13,557 bases of DNA from SLJN01 sp964505385 (GTDB lineage Bacteria; Bacteroidota; Rhodothermia; Balneolales; Natronogracilivirgulaceae): NCBI GenBank assembly GCA_964505385.1, contig CAZDIA010000067.1, positions 1 through 13,557 on the forward strand, in the 5' to 3' direction. The notes under the pieces are model-generated. The model did no database searches. It was not told the origin of the DNA and saw only the letters and a list, made by a program, of their open reading frames with translations. This document shows, in pieces, positions 1 through 6,563 of the stretch. How positions within the stretch are numbered: position 1 is the first letter of the stretch; the number at the start of each line of letters is the position of its first letter. The translations under genes were made by a program, and so were the position numbers.

Positions 1-460
1 GTGCTACAACATGTTACAAGAATTGAAATTTAGATTAACCGGACACTACTGAAACTATCATATAATAGATGCATACCAACCTCCATTTTATGTAAAATTG
101 TATTCTTGAATTAATTATGGAGTAGTAGCAAAAAGTTGAGAGTGCTTTCTTACCTTTCTATCATCCAAAATCTCACCTTTTTTGTTACTAACCAGTCATG
201 CCCTGCTGGGGTCGCGTATCCAAATAGACTACGAGATGTACTCCGGATTACCGGTTTAAATTACATGACTTCAATGTATTATTAGTTAAAGTTTGTGAAT
301 TATTTATAAATTTTTTGGTTGATCTTAATGACTTTTCTAAACTATTGATTGCTTTTGTAAATTATTTGTTTGTAATTATTAATTTATTTACCCCCCCCCA
401 ATTAGGTTACTGTTACCAAGTTGCGTAAAATAAATAGGCATTGGGATTCATATCCAATCA
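1..460. other. AT-rich intergenic stretch, no gene supported
   Basis: No convincing coding region is visible. Reading in frame 1 from the first base gives ten codons and then a stop (31-33), which could be the end of a gene entering from the left, but ten residues are too few to tell. The stretch is rich in A and T, especially 240-390, and contains a run of nine C at 391-399 just before the transposase unit. Confidence 0.5.
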
Positions 461-503
461 GCCCCGAAGGGGCACCAGCAATAGCATGGGACGCAGTCCT
501 ATG
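461..503 (+). repeat. Left terminal inverted palindromic repeat of the transposase unit
   Basis: It begins with the 13-bp palindrome GCCCCGAAGGGGC and continues into a 30-bp non-palindromic part. It pairs with 1091-1133, with only two mismatches. Confidence 0.8.
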
Positions 504-561
504 TAACCTGTACCCATCCATCCATAGCTCCGAAGGAGCGCAAGCCTAAGGTACCACAGCC

Positions 562-1014
562 ATGCCTCAAGCCCTGTCAAAAGTCTATACCCACATCATT
601 TTCAGCACCAAACATCATAAAAACCTGATTGATAAAACCATTGAACCGGACTTGTTCAATTACCTTGGTGGAATATGCAAAGGTTTGGAATGCGATCCGG
701 TTCAGATTGGAGGCCATGCTGATCATGTTCACATTCTATGCGTGCTGTCAAAAAAAATGACTCAGATAACATTGCTTCAGGAGTTAAAGCAGCGATCTTC
801 CAAATGGGTGAAAACAAAAGGAGAAAACTATTCCAACTTTTATTGGCAGAATGGTTATGGCATTTTTTCTGTAAATCCATCGCAGTTAGATGTGGTTGCC
901 ACCTATATTCAAAATCAGAGGCAACATCATCAACGTCTTGGTTTTAAAGATGAGTTCAGGAGATTCCTGAAGAAATACAATGTCGACTATGATGAGAGGT
1001 ATGTGTGGGATTAG
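562..1014 (+). CDS. tnpA: IS200/REP-type HUH (Y1) transposase, RAYT-like
   Basis: This 150-residue protein is a single-strand DNA transposase of the Y1 HUH class, which nicks and rejoins hairpin-bearing DNA through a tyrosine-DNA link. The metal-binding HUH motif is His55-Val56-His57 within HADHVHIL (52-59). The likely nucleophile is Tyr115 in TYIQNQ, with the supporting Gln at 118/119. The motif WQNGYGIFSV (95-104), the QRQHH stretch (119-123) and the downstream Phe/Glu residues are typical of Bacteroidota members. Length is normal and both active-site motifs are intact, so it may be active. The gene stands alone between inverted palindromes, which favours a domesticated REP transposase over classical IS200. 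No Shine-Dalgarno sequence is clear before the ATG; the left palindromes lie in its leader and could affect its expression. Confidence 0.9.
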   Translation: MPQALSKVYTHIIFSTKHHKNLIDKTIEPDLFNYLGGICKGLECDPVQIGGHADHVHILCVLSKKMTQITLLQELKQRSSKWVKTKGENYSNFYWQNGYGIFSVNPSQLDVVATYIQNQRQHHQRLGFKDEFRRFLKKYNVDYDERYVWD

Positions 1015-1090
1015 ATTTAGATCATAGAGAATTAATTCAATCGAGGCGGATTTCGCCCCTTCAGGGCTAACTAATGTGGGGAACTCGAAA

Positions 1091-1133
1091 CATAGGACTC
1101 CGTCCCATGCTATTGTTGGTGCCCCTTCGGGGC
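1091..1133 (-). repeat. Right terminal inverted palindromic repeat of the transposase unit
   Basis: It is the inverted partner of 461-503, ending in the palindrome at 1121-1133. The two mismatches lie outside the hairpin. Confidence 0.8.
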
Positions 1134-1405
1134 TATTTTGGGAATAATGGGATTCTTGGGGCATCCTACAGATATATTCCCGGGAAATCAGGGCATGATT
1201 CTCAAACATAAATGGGGTAACTCCTGATTTTTGATGAATCAACCCGGTTTTAAGTAGTGCCTGTAAGAAAATTCTTATAGGCACTACTAGTAATCAACAA
1301 TCACCGGTCAAGCTAATTCAGGGATCAACAATCAACACAACATCAAACCTCAAACCTCAAACAAATTTCCCGGCATGTAGAAACTAAAATGGCCTTTACC
1401 GGAAA
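1134..1405. other. Intergenic stretch between transposase unit and desaturase gene
   Basis: No gene is supported. It holds an inverted repeat at 1253-1288 and a low-complexity stretch around 1290-1366 in which ATCAACAATCA occurs twice, followed by short CAAACCT-type tandem units. Confidence 0.5.
1253..1288. repeat. 36-bp inverted repeat downstream of the desaturase gene
   Basis: AGTAGTGCCT at 1253-1262 pairs with AGGCACTACT at 1279-1288, and TAAGAA pairs with TTCTTA inside, with one mismatch between the two stems and a two-base centre. A strong hairpin is expected on either strand. It lies about 120 bp past the stop of the minus-strand desaturase gene, so it could end that transcript, but no U-rich tract follows it on that strand. 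It could equally be an unrelated palindromic repeat. Confidence 0.5.
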
Positions 1406-2893
1406 TTAACCTCTATCAGATCGTGTAACCGCATTCACCGCGTGCCTGGCAGACAGCAGAACAAGAGGTATACCACCGCCCGGATGGGTGCTCCCCCCGC
1501 AAAGATATAGATTATCGATGTAAGGGGATTTATTCCGTGGCCTCTTGAATGCAGCCGTTTTTGAGTTGGAGCTTGTGCCGTAAATACTCCCTTTATTCGA
1601 TCCGTACCACTCATAAAACAGGTGTGGATCAATTATTTTCTGATATCGGATATGATCCGACAAACCGGTTAAACCCCGGTCCTCAAGCATTCGGATTACC
1701 GATTCTGCGTAGGATTCGCTTTCGGCGGGATCCAAACCGGAGTGCAAATAGGGAGCGTTGATAAGTACAAATAGATTGGAGCCATCCTCAGGAGCGTGTT
1801 GAGCGTCGGTGGCTGAAGAATTTGCCACGTAGATTGTGGGATCAGCCGGGAATTGTTTTTTGGAAAATATATCATCAAACTCTTCCTGATAGTCATCAGA
1901 AAAGAAGATGTTGTGATGATCCAGCATATCCCATTGTTTATCGGTACCAAGCAGAAGTACAAAACCGGAACAGCTCGGTTCGAGGCGACGGATTTTCCGG
2001 CGGGCAGAGCCTGGAATGGATTTTTCAGGCAGCAAATTCAAATAGGTTTCTGTCGCGTCGGAATTAGCCACCAGAATATCAGTGTCCAACACTTCGCCGC
2101 TCTTGCTTTCGACGGCTGTAATGTTGCCGTTGTTTACCCTCACTGACGTGACTTCAAAATCTGTTTTGATGGTCACCCCGTTAACTTCCAAAGCTTTTTC
2201 GAGAGATTCCGCCACCCGGTATAATCCGCCTCTTACATACCATCCGCCCATGGCAAGCTCAACATAGGGTATGACATTCAGCGTGGCCGGCGCCTGATAC
2301 GGTGATGATCCGTTATAGGTAGTAAATCGCTTGAAAAACTGCCGTAAATACCTTGACTGCACATATTTATCAACAACATCCGATACCGTTTTTGTAGCGT
2401 TGATTTGAAATACGTCGCTCCATTTCAAAGATTTAAAATCAGATAGTTGATGCAGCGGGTTAAATAAAAACGTTTCGGCTGTTTTACTGTACAGATCGGC
2501 GGAATGTCCGAGAAACTTCACGAAACCGGTCTCATCATCAGGGAAGAACCTGTGAATCTCGGAAAGAGTTTTGGGCAGGCTGCCGGAGCAATCGAATTGT
2601 GTGCCGTCCTGCCAAAAATAGCGGCATAACGGATCAAGCGGTACGAGTTGAGGTCTGTCAGATTCCGGCAAGCCGGTCCGGTCAAACAGCTCTTCCAGTA
2701 CTTCGGGCATCGTGATAAGGCTCGGTCCGGTGTCGAACCGGTATCCGTCTGCTTCGATCTCATTCAACTTACCGCCAAGCTTGCTGTTTTTTTCCAGCAG
2801 GATCACTTCATAACCCAAAGAGCCCAGCTCCGCAGCAGCAGCCATGCCGCCAATTCCCCCGCCGATAACGATTACCCGTGTTTTAGTGCTCAT
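1406..2893 (-). CDS. crtI: CrtI-family phytoene/carotenoid desaturase
   Basis: This 495-residue FAD-dependent flavoprotein belongs to the CrtI/CrtD/CrtN family, which introduces double bonds into carotenoid precursors at the membrane. The N-terminal dinucleotide-binding site is GGGIGG (11-16) in VIVIGGGIGGMAAA, with the ribose-binding acid Glu34 at the end of the second strand, followed by the family motif DTGPSLITMP (54-63). The C-terminal FAD signature NLYLCGGSTHPGGG starts at 461. The length is normal for CrtI (about 490-500). The ATG at 2893 gives the expected short lead before the GGGIGG motif. No phytoene synthase (crtB) or other carotenoid gene is adjacent, so the substrate cannot be fixed: a four-step phytoene desaturase, a 3,4-desaturase (CrtD) or a C30 enzyme are all possible. 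The family call is very firm, the symbol less so. Confidence 0.88.
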   Translation of the reverse strand: MSTKTRVIVIGGGIGGMAAAAELGSLGYEVILLEKNSKLGGKLNEIEADGYRFDTGPSLITMPEVLEELFDRTGLPESDRPQLVPLDPLCRYFWQDGTQFDCSGSLPKTLSEIHRFFPDDETGFVKFLGHSADLYSKTAETFLFNPLHQLSDFKSLKWSDVFQINATKTVSDVVDKYVQSRYLRQFFKRFTTYNGSSPYQAPATLNVIPYVELAMGGWYVRGGLYRVAESLEKALEVNGVTIKTDFEVTSVRVNNGNITAVESKSGEVLDTDILVANSDATETYLNLLPEKSIPGSARRKIRRLEPSCSGFVLLLGTDKQWDMLDHHNIFFSDDYQEEFDDIFSKKQFPADPTIYVANSSATDAQHAPEDGSNLFVLINAPYLHSGLDPAESESYAESVIRMLEDRGLTGLSDHIRYQKIIDPHLFYEWYGSNKGSIYGTSSNSKTAAFKRPRNKSPYIDNLYLCGGSTHPGGGIPLVLLSARHAVNAVTRSDRG

Positions 2894-3209
2894 GTATTAC
2901 CATTAACCTGAGTTCGATTATTAGTTGTCTAAAATTTATGTATAAAGTTAATTTTGTGCGATTTTATGTGATTCCGATTTACTTCATGCTCTAAATTAGA
3001 GTACATGAATCTGCGTAACTCAGCGAAATCATCTGCGATAATCAGCGAGAAATAGGAAAAATAAGTTTCGCGCAGAGTTTCGCTGATGAATTCGCAGATA
3101 TGCGCAGAGGTACTACGTAGTTTATAATCGAACTCATATCATTTACAAAATCAGATTGAATCCTAGTCAGCATACATAAATAAGTAAAATTTCATTCCCG
3201 GCCGGTGAA
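2894..3209. other. Intergenic stretch upstream of the desaturase gene
   Basis: No gene is supported. Nearly all of it is taken up by a MITE-like inverted-repeat element (2909-3136), so the desaturase promoter must lie in that element or in the 15 bases next to the start codon. I see no clear TTG / TAnnTTTG promoter pair. Confidence 0.5.
2909..3136. mobile_element. MITE-like element with 13-bp terminal inverted repeats
   Basis: TGAGTTCGATTAT at 2909-2921 is repeated perfectly in inverted form at 3124-3136, enclosing a 228-bp non-coding segment. Inside are a palindrome CTCTAAATTAGAG (2989-3001) and a looser inverted pair of CTGCG/CAGCGA-rich arms (about 3012-3052 and 3066-3110), with ATCTGCG and ATCAGCGA motifs on both arms. 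Size, inverted ends and lack of coding capacity fit a non-autonomous element, but no target duplication is evident at the edges. Confidence 0.45.
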
Positions 3210-4919
3210 TCACTCCAGGATAAGCGCCGCATTCCGGTTCCGGGCAGTTTGTTTTCGGCGGATCATATCGTTGTAGAATTTCTCAACATCGGCGAGTGTG
3301 TCGCAATTTTCCGGAGACATATCCCACCGGATAGCCCGAAAACGCGGAAATCGCAACGTATATCCCGCTTTGGTTCGCTTGTTGGTCTGGATATCATCAA
3401 ATTCAATTTCTACGACGATTCCCGGTTTGAGTGAGAGGGTGGGGCCGAAACGGTCAACCGCGAGTTTGCGGATTTCGCGGTTCAACGCAGATAGTTCTTC
3501 ATTACTGTAGCCGCCATAGGCTTTTCCGATGGGGATGAACTCCTCTTCGTACCGCTCATCATCGGCGACTCTTATCCCCAGAGTGAAATCCGAATAAGTG
3601 CCTCCACGCCGGCCGCTTCCGGCATGGGCGTACATGATGACCGTGTCAAATGAACCGCCCGGTTCTTTGATTTTGAGCCATGATTTTCGACGCTCTCCGT
3701 ACTCATATTGGCTACCTTTAAGCTTGAGCACTAATCCCTCATTGCCCCTTTCAGTTGCTTCTTTGAAAATTTGATCAACTTCGTCCCGGCCGGAAATACT
3801 TCTTTGTCGTGTAGCGGGGATATGATGTTGGCGGCACCACGCATCAAGCAGTTGGCGGCGCTGCTCAAGCGGTTCATTCAAAACCGGCTGACCGTTAATA
3901 TAAAGCAGATCAAAAGCGACGAATGTAACGGGATGCGTTTGCAAAAGTTTCCGGCCCGGCTTTTTTACGCCCATACGTTGCTGGAGATCATTAAAAGTTT
4001 GCACAACCCCGTCGCGAAAAACGCACAACTCGCCATCCATTACGATAGGCTCAGGCGCGAGCCCGCGAAAATGATCGACGACTTCGGGAAAAGCGGTTGA
4101 GATATCATTCAGATCACGCGAGAAAAGTTTAACATGCGCACCGTCGGCGTGAAGCTGGCATCGCATACCGTCCAGTTTATCCTCAGCGAGATAATCACTC
4201 AGATCTTCGGTCACCCGTGATTCAGCCGGAGATGCAAGCATAAAAGAGATCGGCTGAAACATCGTAAACTGTGCGCTTTCCAGTTCATCCCGGCAGCTGA
4301 GTATGGCAGCCCTGCCAATGCTCCCGGTGATCATATGAGCATATCTGACAGCCTCAACATCCCGGCCAAACGCCTGTGCAATTCCGTTGACGATGCTCTT
4401 CGATTCAAATCCGATTCTGAGCGAACCCTGACCCAATATCCGGAGGCTGTATTTTATCTCAACAGGGGTTAGCTCTTTCCATTTTCGGATCAATATTTCC
4501 TCTTTCTGCTCCCGATTACGCGCGCTTTCCAGCTGTTGATAAAATTCCATCATCTCCTGAAGCGTAGCGTAAACTGGCGCGGTTTTTTCCCGCGCAACAT
4601 CAAGATTGGCTGTAAGCTTTTCGATGGTCTCGGACGCGCTTCCGGTGGCGGCGCGGCAGGGACGAAAAACGTTTTCGTAATCGATTTCACAGAAGCGACA
4701 AGCGGCCATGGCAATGGTCCGGCTGCCAACCGACGCCTTTTTACCGGAAACCGAAGAGAATGCCCCTTCTCCGCTGAAGCGCACGGCAAGGTCGATATCA
4801 TCTTCATCATCGAGGGATTTCAAATAATCCGCAAAAATCTCAGCCTTGCGGTTGGAGCCGCGGGTCTCCGAAATCCGCTGCAAGGTACTGCAAAAGCGAT
4901 AAAAAGTAGTGGGGGACAT
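3210..4919 (-). CDS. ATP-dependent DNA ligase (ligase of the exonuclease-linked repair cluster)
   Basis: This 569-residue enzyme seals nicks in duplex DNA using ATP. Residues 1-220 look like the helical DNA-binding domain of LigB-like ligases. The adenylation domain has motif I EDKLDG (246-251, nucleophile Lys248), motif Ia FSRD (266-269), motif III MDGEL (294-298), FDLLYING (336-343), motif IV EGLVLK (394-399) and motif V WLKIK (414-418). An OB fold follows, with RFPRFRAIRWD (523-533) in the motif VI region. All key residues are present. The gene lies 181 bp downstream of a metallo-beta-lactamase-fold exonuclease on the same strand; this pairing is the known 'ligase-associated DNA damage response' cluster, usually with an Lhr-type helicase and a metallophosphoesterase, which are absent here. 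It is not a non-homologous end-joining LigD, as no polymerase domain or Ku is present. No Shine-Dalgarno sequence precedes the ATG. Confidence 0.92.
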   Translation of the reverse strand: MSPTTFYRFCSTLQRISETRGSNRKAEIFADYLKSLDDEDDIDLAVRFSGEGAFSSVSGKKASVGSRTIAMAACRFCEIDYENVFRPCRAATGSASETIEKLTANLDVAREKTAPVYATLQEMMEFYQQLESARNREQKEEILIRKWKELTPVEIKYSLRILGQGSLRIGFESKSIVNGIAQAFGRDVEAVRYAHMITGSIGRAAILSCRDELESAQFTMFQPISFMLASPAESRVTEDLSDYLAEDKLDGMRCQLHADGAHVKLFSRDLNDISTAFPEVVDHFRGLAPEPIVMDGELCVFRDGVVQTFNDLQQRMGVKKPGRKLLQTHPVTFVAFDLLYINGQPVLNEPLEQRRQLLDAWCRQHHIPATRQRSISGRDEVDQIFKEATERGNEGLVLKLKGSQYEYGERRKSWLKIKEPGGSFDTVIMYAHAGSGRRGGTYSDFTLGIRVADDERYEEEFIPIGKAYGGYSNEELSALNREIRKLAVDRFGPTLSLKPGIVVEIEFDDIQTNKRTKAGYTLRFPRFRAIRWDMSPENCDTLADVEKFYNDMIRRKQTARNRNAALILE

Positions 4920-4954
4920 GTGAGTTTAATCAGAAGAATCCAAAGTGATAATGA

Positions 4955-5093
4955 ATTGAAAGAAGTAAAGAGGATAAGATGATAAGAAGTCAAGATGTCA
5001 AGATGTCAAGATGTCAAGAATTCAAGAAGTCAAGAATATAAGAGTGATCACCTCTTTACATCTTTACCTCTTTAAATCTTTACATCTTGTCAT
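4955..5093. repeat. Inverted array of 8-bp repeats between exonuclease and ligase genes
   Basis: Eleven in-phase octamers of the form NNNNNAAG run from 4955 to 5042 (best copies ATGTCAAG at 4995, 5003 and 5011). After an 11-bp centre, five octamers of the inverted form CTTNNNNN run from 5054 to 5093 (for example CTTTACAT at 5054 and 5078). The two halves are related as reverse complements, so a transcript through the gap could fold into a long imperfect hairpin. The array fills most of the gap between two genes expected to be co-transcribed. Confidence 0.8.
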
Positions 5094-5100
5094 CCCCACT

Positions 5101-6087
5101 CTAATCATCAACACCAACTTCAAGTTCCAGAGAAGATGACGAAATCTCCTCCTTGCTGAGGTAATGTTGCACCACGTCCGGATTCGGGGTGTGAGTGATG
5201 TACACATGCCGGGGTTGAAGCTCCCGGCACCAGTTGATCAGCTCAAAAAAATCGAGGTGGTCGGAAAGTGGTATCAACTTGTCGACATTAAGCTGGGCCC
5301 GGCGGGATTCAACTGCCGCCCATCCGGAGACATACGCGGTGCGGATGCCGCCGGTAATTCTAAGCATCGCCGAACCCCTGGTGTTGGATGGAGTGATCAG
5401 AATGGAGCCTTTCACCGTGTCGGCGTTGTATCTTTCGAATTGACCAAGTTCAACCCCGAAATCCTCATAAACCGGGCACATCGGATAGCCTGCTCCATGT
5501 ATTTGCACGCGGCGGTTCAGCGGTGCCAGGGCATGCATTACTTCCTGCGCCTTCCCGAGGTTGTAGCAAAAAAAGACAGGGGTTTTATCCTCAATAAGCG
5601 CATCCGACGCGAAATCTCTGATCTGCTGAAAAAGCTGATCATGACCGGCCCACCTATAAACCGGCAGACCAAAGGTCGCTTCAGCAATGAGAAAATCAAC
5701 GTTATCGGGGGAGTCAAACCCTTCAGTAGCCGGTGAGGGAGGGATCCGGAAATCACCGGTATAAAGAAGATTGCCTTCATCGGTTTCAATAAAGATCATT
5801 GCCGAGCCGAGAATGTGTCCGGCCGGATATAATCTGATCCTGGCGTTTTCGGTTTCCAGGGGTTGATAAAAATCAAGTTCGGTTACGTCGCCCGTGAAAC
5901 CACGCGTTTTCATCAGCCGGGAAGTTGCGGGGGTGGCATAGGTGTGCAGGTTCTTGCTGCGGGGGACATGATCAGAATGGGCGTGGGAAACAAAAACATA
6001 TGGCGTATCGGCGGTTCCGCCATCCAGACCGACTCCATAATCGGGAAGAGCTATACCGTGATATCCTGCTTTTTGAAGATTGATCAT
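5101..6087 (-). CDS. Metallo-beta-lactamase-fold exonuclease, ligase-associated
   Basis: This 328-residue protein is an MBL-fold nuclease of the beta-CASP/SNM1-like kind that accompanies ATP-dependent DNA ligases in bacterial repair clusters. The two-metal site is intact: HAHSDH (35-40), His91 in AGHILGSA (89-96), Asp112 in YTGDF (109-113), EATFG (136-140), and a late His in SDHLDF (275-280). THTP (298-301) follows. The length matches ligase-associated exonucleases (about 330-345). It is the upstream gene of a probable two-gene unit with the ligase. The start at 6087 gives a normal lead of 34 residues before the first metal motif; no Shine-Dalgarno sequence is visible. An RNA-directed function of the CPSF/KH type cannot be excluded from sequence, but the ligase neighbour favours DNA. 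Confidence 0.88.
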   Translation of the reverse strand: MINLQKAGYHGIALPDYGVGLDGGTADTPYVFVSHAHSDHVPRSKNLHTYATPATSRLMKTRGFTGDVTELDFYQPLETENARIRLYPAGHILGSAMIFIETDEGNLLYTGDFRIPPSPATEGFDSPDNVDFLIAEATFGLPVYRWAGHDQLFQQIRDFASDALIEDKTPVFFCYNLGKAQEVMHALAPLNRRVQIHGAGYPMCPVYEDFGVELGQFERYNADTVKGSILITPSNTRGSAMLRITGGIRTAYVSGWAAVESRRAQLNVDKLIPLSDHLDFFELINWCRELQPRHVYITHTPNPDVVQHYLSKEEISSSSLELEVGVDD

Positions 6088-6249
6088 CTGCGATGATAAA
6101 CAGATGGCAATGAATTTGAAAACATTTTTAACCGCAGAGCGATTTCAGTGTGTCAGGGCTGCAGTGTGTCAGTGATCAGTTATAACCGCAGAGTTGTTTA
6201 ACCGCAGAGCTCACAGAGGTGAACGCAGAGGACACGGGGTTTGGGGGTT

Positions 6250-6281
6250 TTCGGCTGCCCGCTATAAGCCGGGCTGCCGAA
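6250..6281 (+). repeat. Module A hairpin, copy 1
   Basis: TTCGGCTGCCC pairs with GGGCTGCCGAA apart from one T-T mismatch, around a ten-base loop. Confidence 0.8.
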
Positions 6282-6296
6282 TTTAGGGGCACAATC

Positions 6297-6328
6297 TTCG
6301 GCTGCCCACTACAAGTTGGGCTGCCGAA
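6297..6328 (+). repeat. Module A hairpin, copy 2
   Basis: Same arms as copy 1, with loop ACTACAAGTT. It lies 15 bp after copy 1, as copies 3 and 4 also lie close together in the second duplicated segment. Confidence 0.8.
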
Positions 6329-6345
6329 TTCCAGGGCATGAATAT

Positions 6346-6380
6346 CAGTTACCAGTGAACAGTTACCAGTTATCAGTTAA
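6346..6380 (+). repeat. 7-bp tandem array, CAGTNNN x 5
   Basis: Five in-phase heptamers: CAGTTAC, CAGTGAA, CAGTTAC, CAGTTAT and CAGTTAA. A related six-unit array is at 7610-7651. Confidence 0.8.
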
Positions 6381-6414
6381 ATTGGCAAAAAGAGGTGAGG
6401 TACCTCTGACTGCA

Positions 6415-6436
6415 GGGACAAGGCATGCCTTGTCCC
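6415..6436. repeat. Perfect 22-bp palindrome
   Basis: GGGACAAGGCA is followed directly by its exact reverse complement TGCCTTGTCCC. Palindromes of the GGGACA...TGTCCC kind are scattered through intergenic DNA of many bacteria. It is too far from a gene end to call a terminator with confidence. Confidence 0.8.
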
Positions 6437-6563
6437 TACGATTGGGCGGCCATTGCATGCTTCGAAATTCGACAGCCTGCTGACAATTTAACAAACCGGC
6501 AACAAATCAATACTACTCAGTGCTCTCAGCGTTAAACTCTGTGCACCTCTGCGGTTAAATCCA

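Larger units (their letters stand above)
461..1133 (+). mobile_element. REPtron-like unit: HUH transposase between inverted palindromic ends
   Basis: The left end (461-503) and the reverse complement of the right end (1091-1133) agree at 41 of 43 positions. Each outer tip is a palindrome, GCCCCGAAGGGGC, at 461-473 and 1121-1133, able to fold into a short hairpin. A second, inner palindrome lies on each side: GCTCCGAAGGAGC at 527-539 and a degenerate GCCCCTTCAGGGC at 1055-1067. The ends enclose one IS200/REP-type transposase gene. Hairpin ends in inverted orientation around a Y1 transposase are the known arrangement of REP-associated tyrosine transposase (RAYT) loci, whereas classical IS200 has unlike ends. 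No target duplication was identified. Confidence 0.75.
6127..6378 (+). repeat. Long direct repeat, copy 1 (modules B-B-B-A-A)
   Basis: This segment matches 7383-7648 in order and orientation. The first 85 bases or so are nearly identical, including the run CGATTTCAGTGTGTCAGGGC, and the remainder is more diverged with small insertions. It contains three AACCGCAGAG motifs, two module A hairpins (6250-6281 and 6297-6328) and a CAGTNNN heptamer array. Confidence 0.85.
6088..6563. other. Intergenic repeat-rich stretch upstream of the exonuclease
   Basis: No gene is supported. In order it holds: the first copy of a roughly 250-bp duplicated segment with modules B and A (6127-6378), a 7-bp tandem array (6346-6380), an AGAGGT...ACCTCT hairpin (6391-6407), a perfect 22-bp palindrome (6415-6436) and an inverted module B (about 6528-6558) ending just past the stop codon of the next gene. 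Confidence 0.6.

Noticed and set aside
1..33. C-terminal end of a gene entering from the left
   Set aside because: Only ten codons are visible and no family can be judged.
886..1284. Open frame of 132 codons on the minus strand over the transposase unit's right end
   Set aside because: It lies partly antisense to the transposase and partly over the terminal palindrome, so it is made by non-coding repeat sequence.
4536..4982. Open frame of 148 codons antisense to the ligase gene
   Set aside because: It is a shadow of the well-supported ligase coding frame and runs on into the octamer array.
4955..5093. CRISPR array
   Set aside because: Units of 8 bp are contiguous without spacers, and the array is inverted in its middle; no cas gene is nearby.
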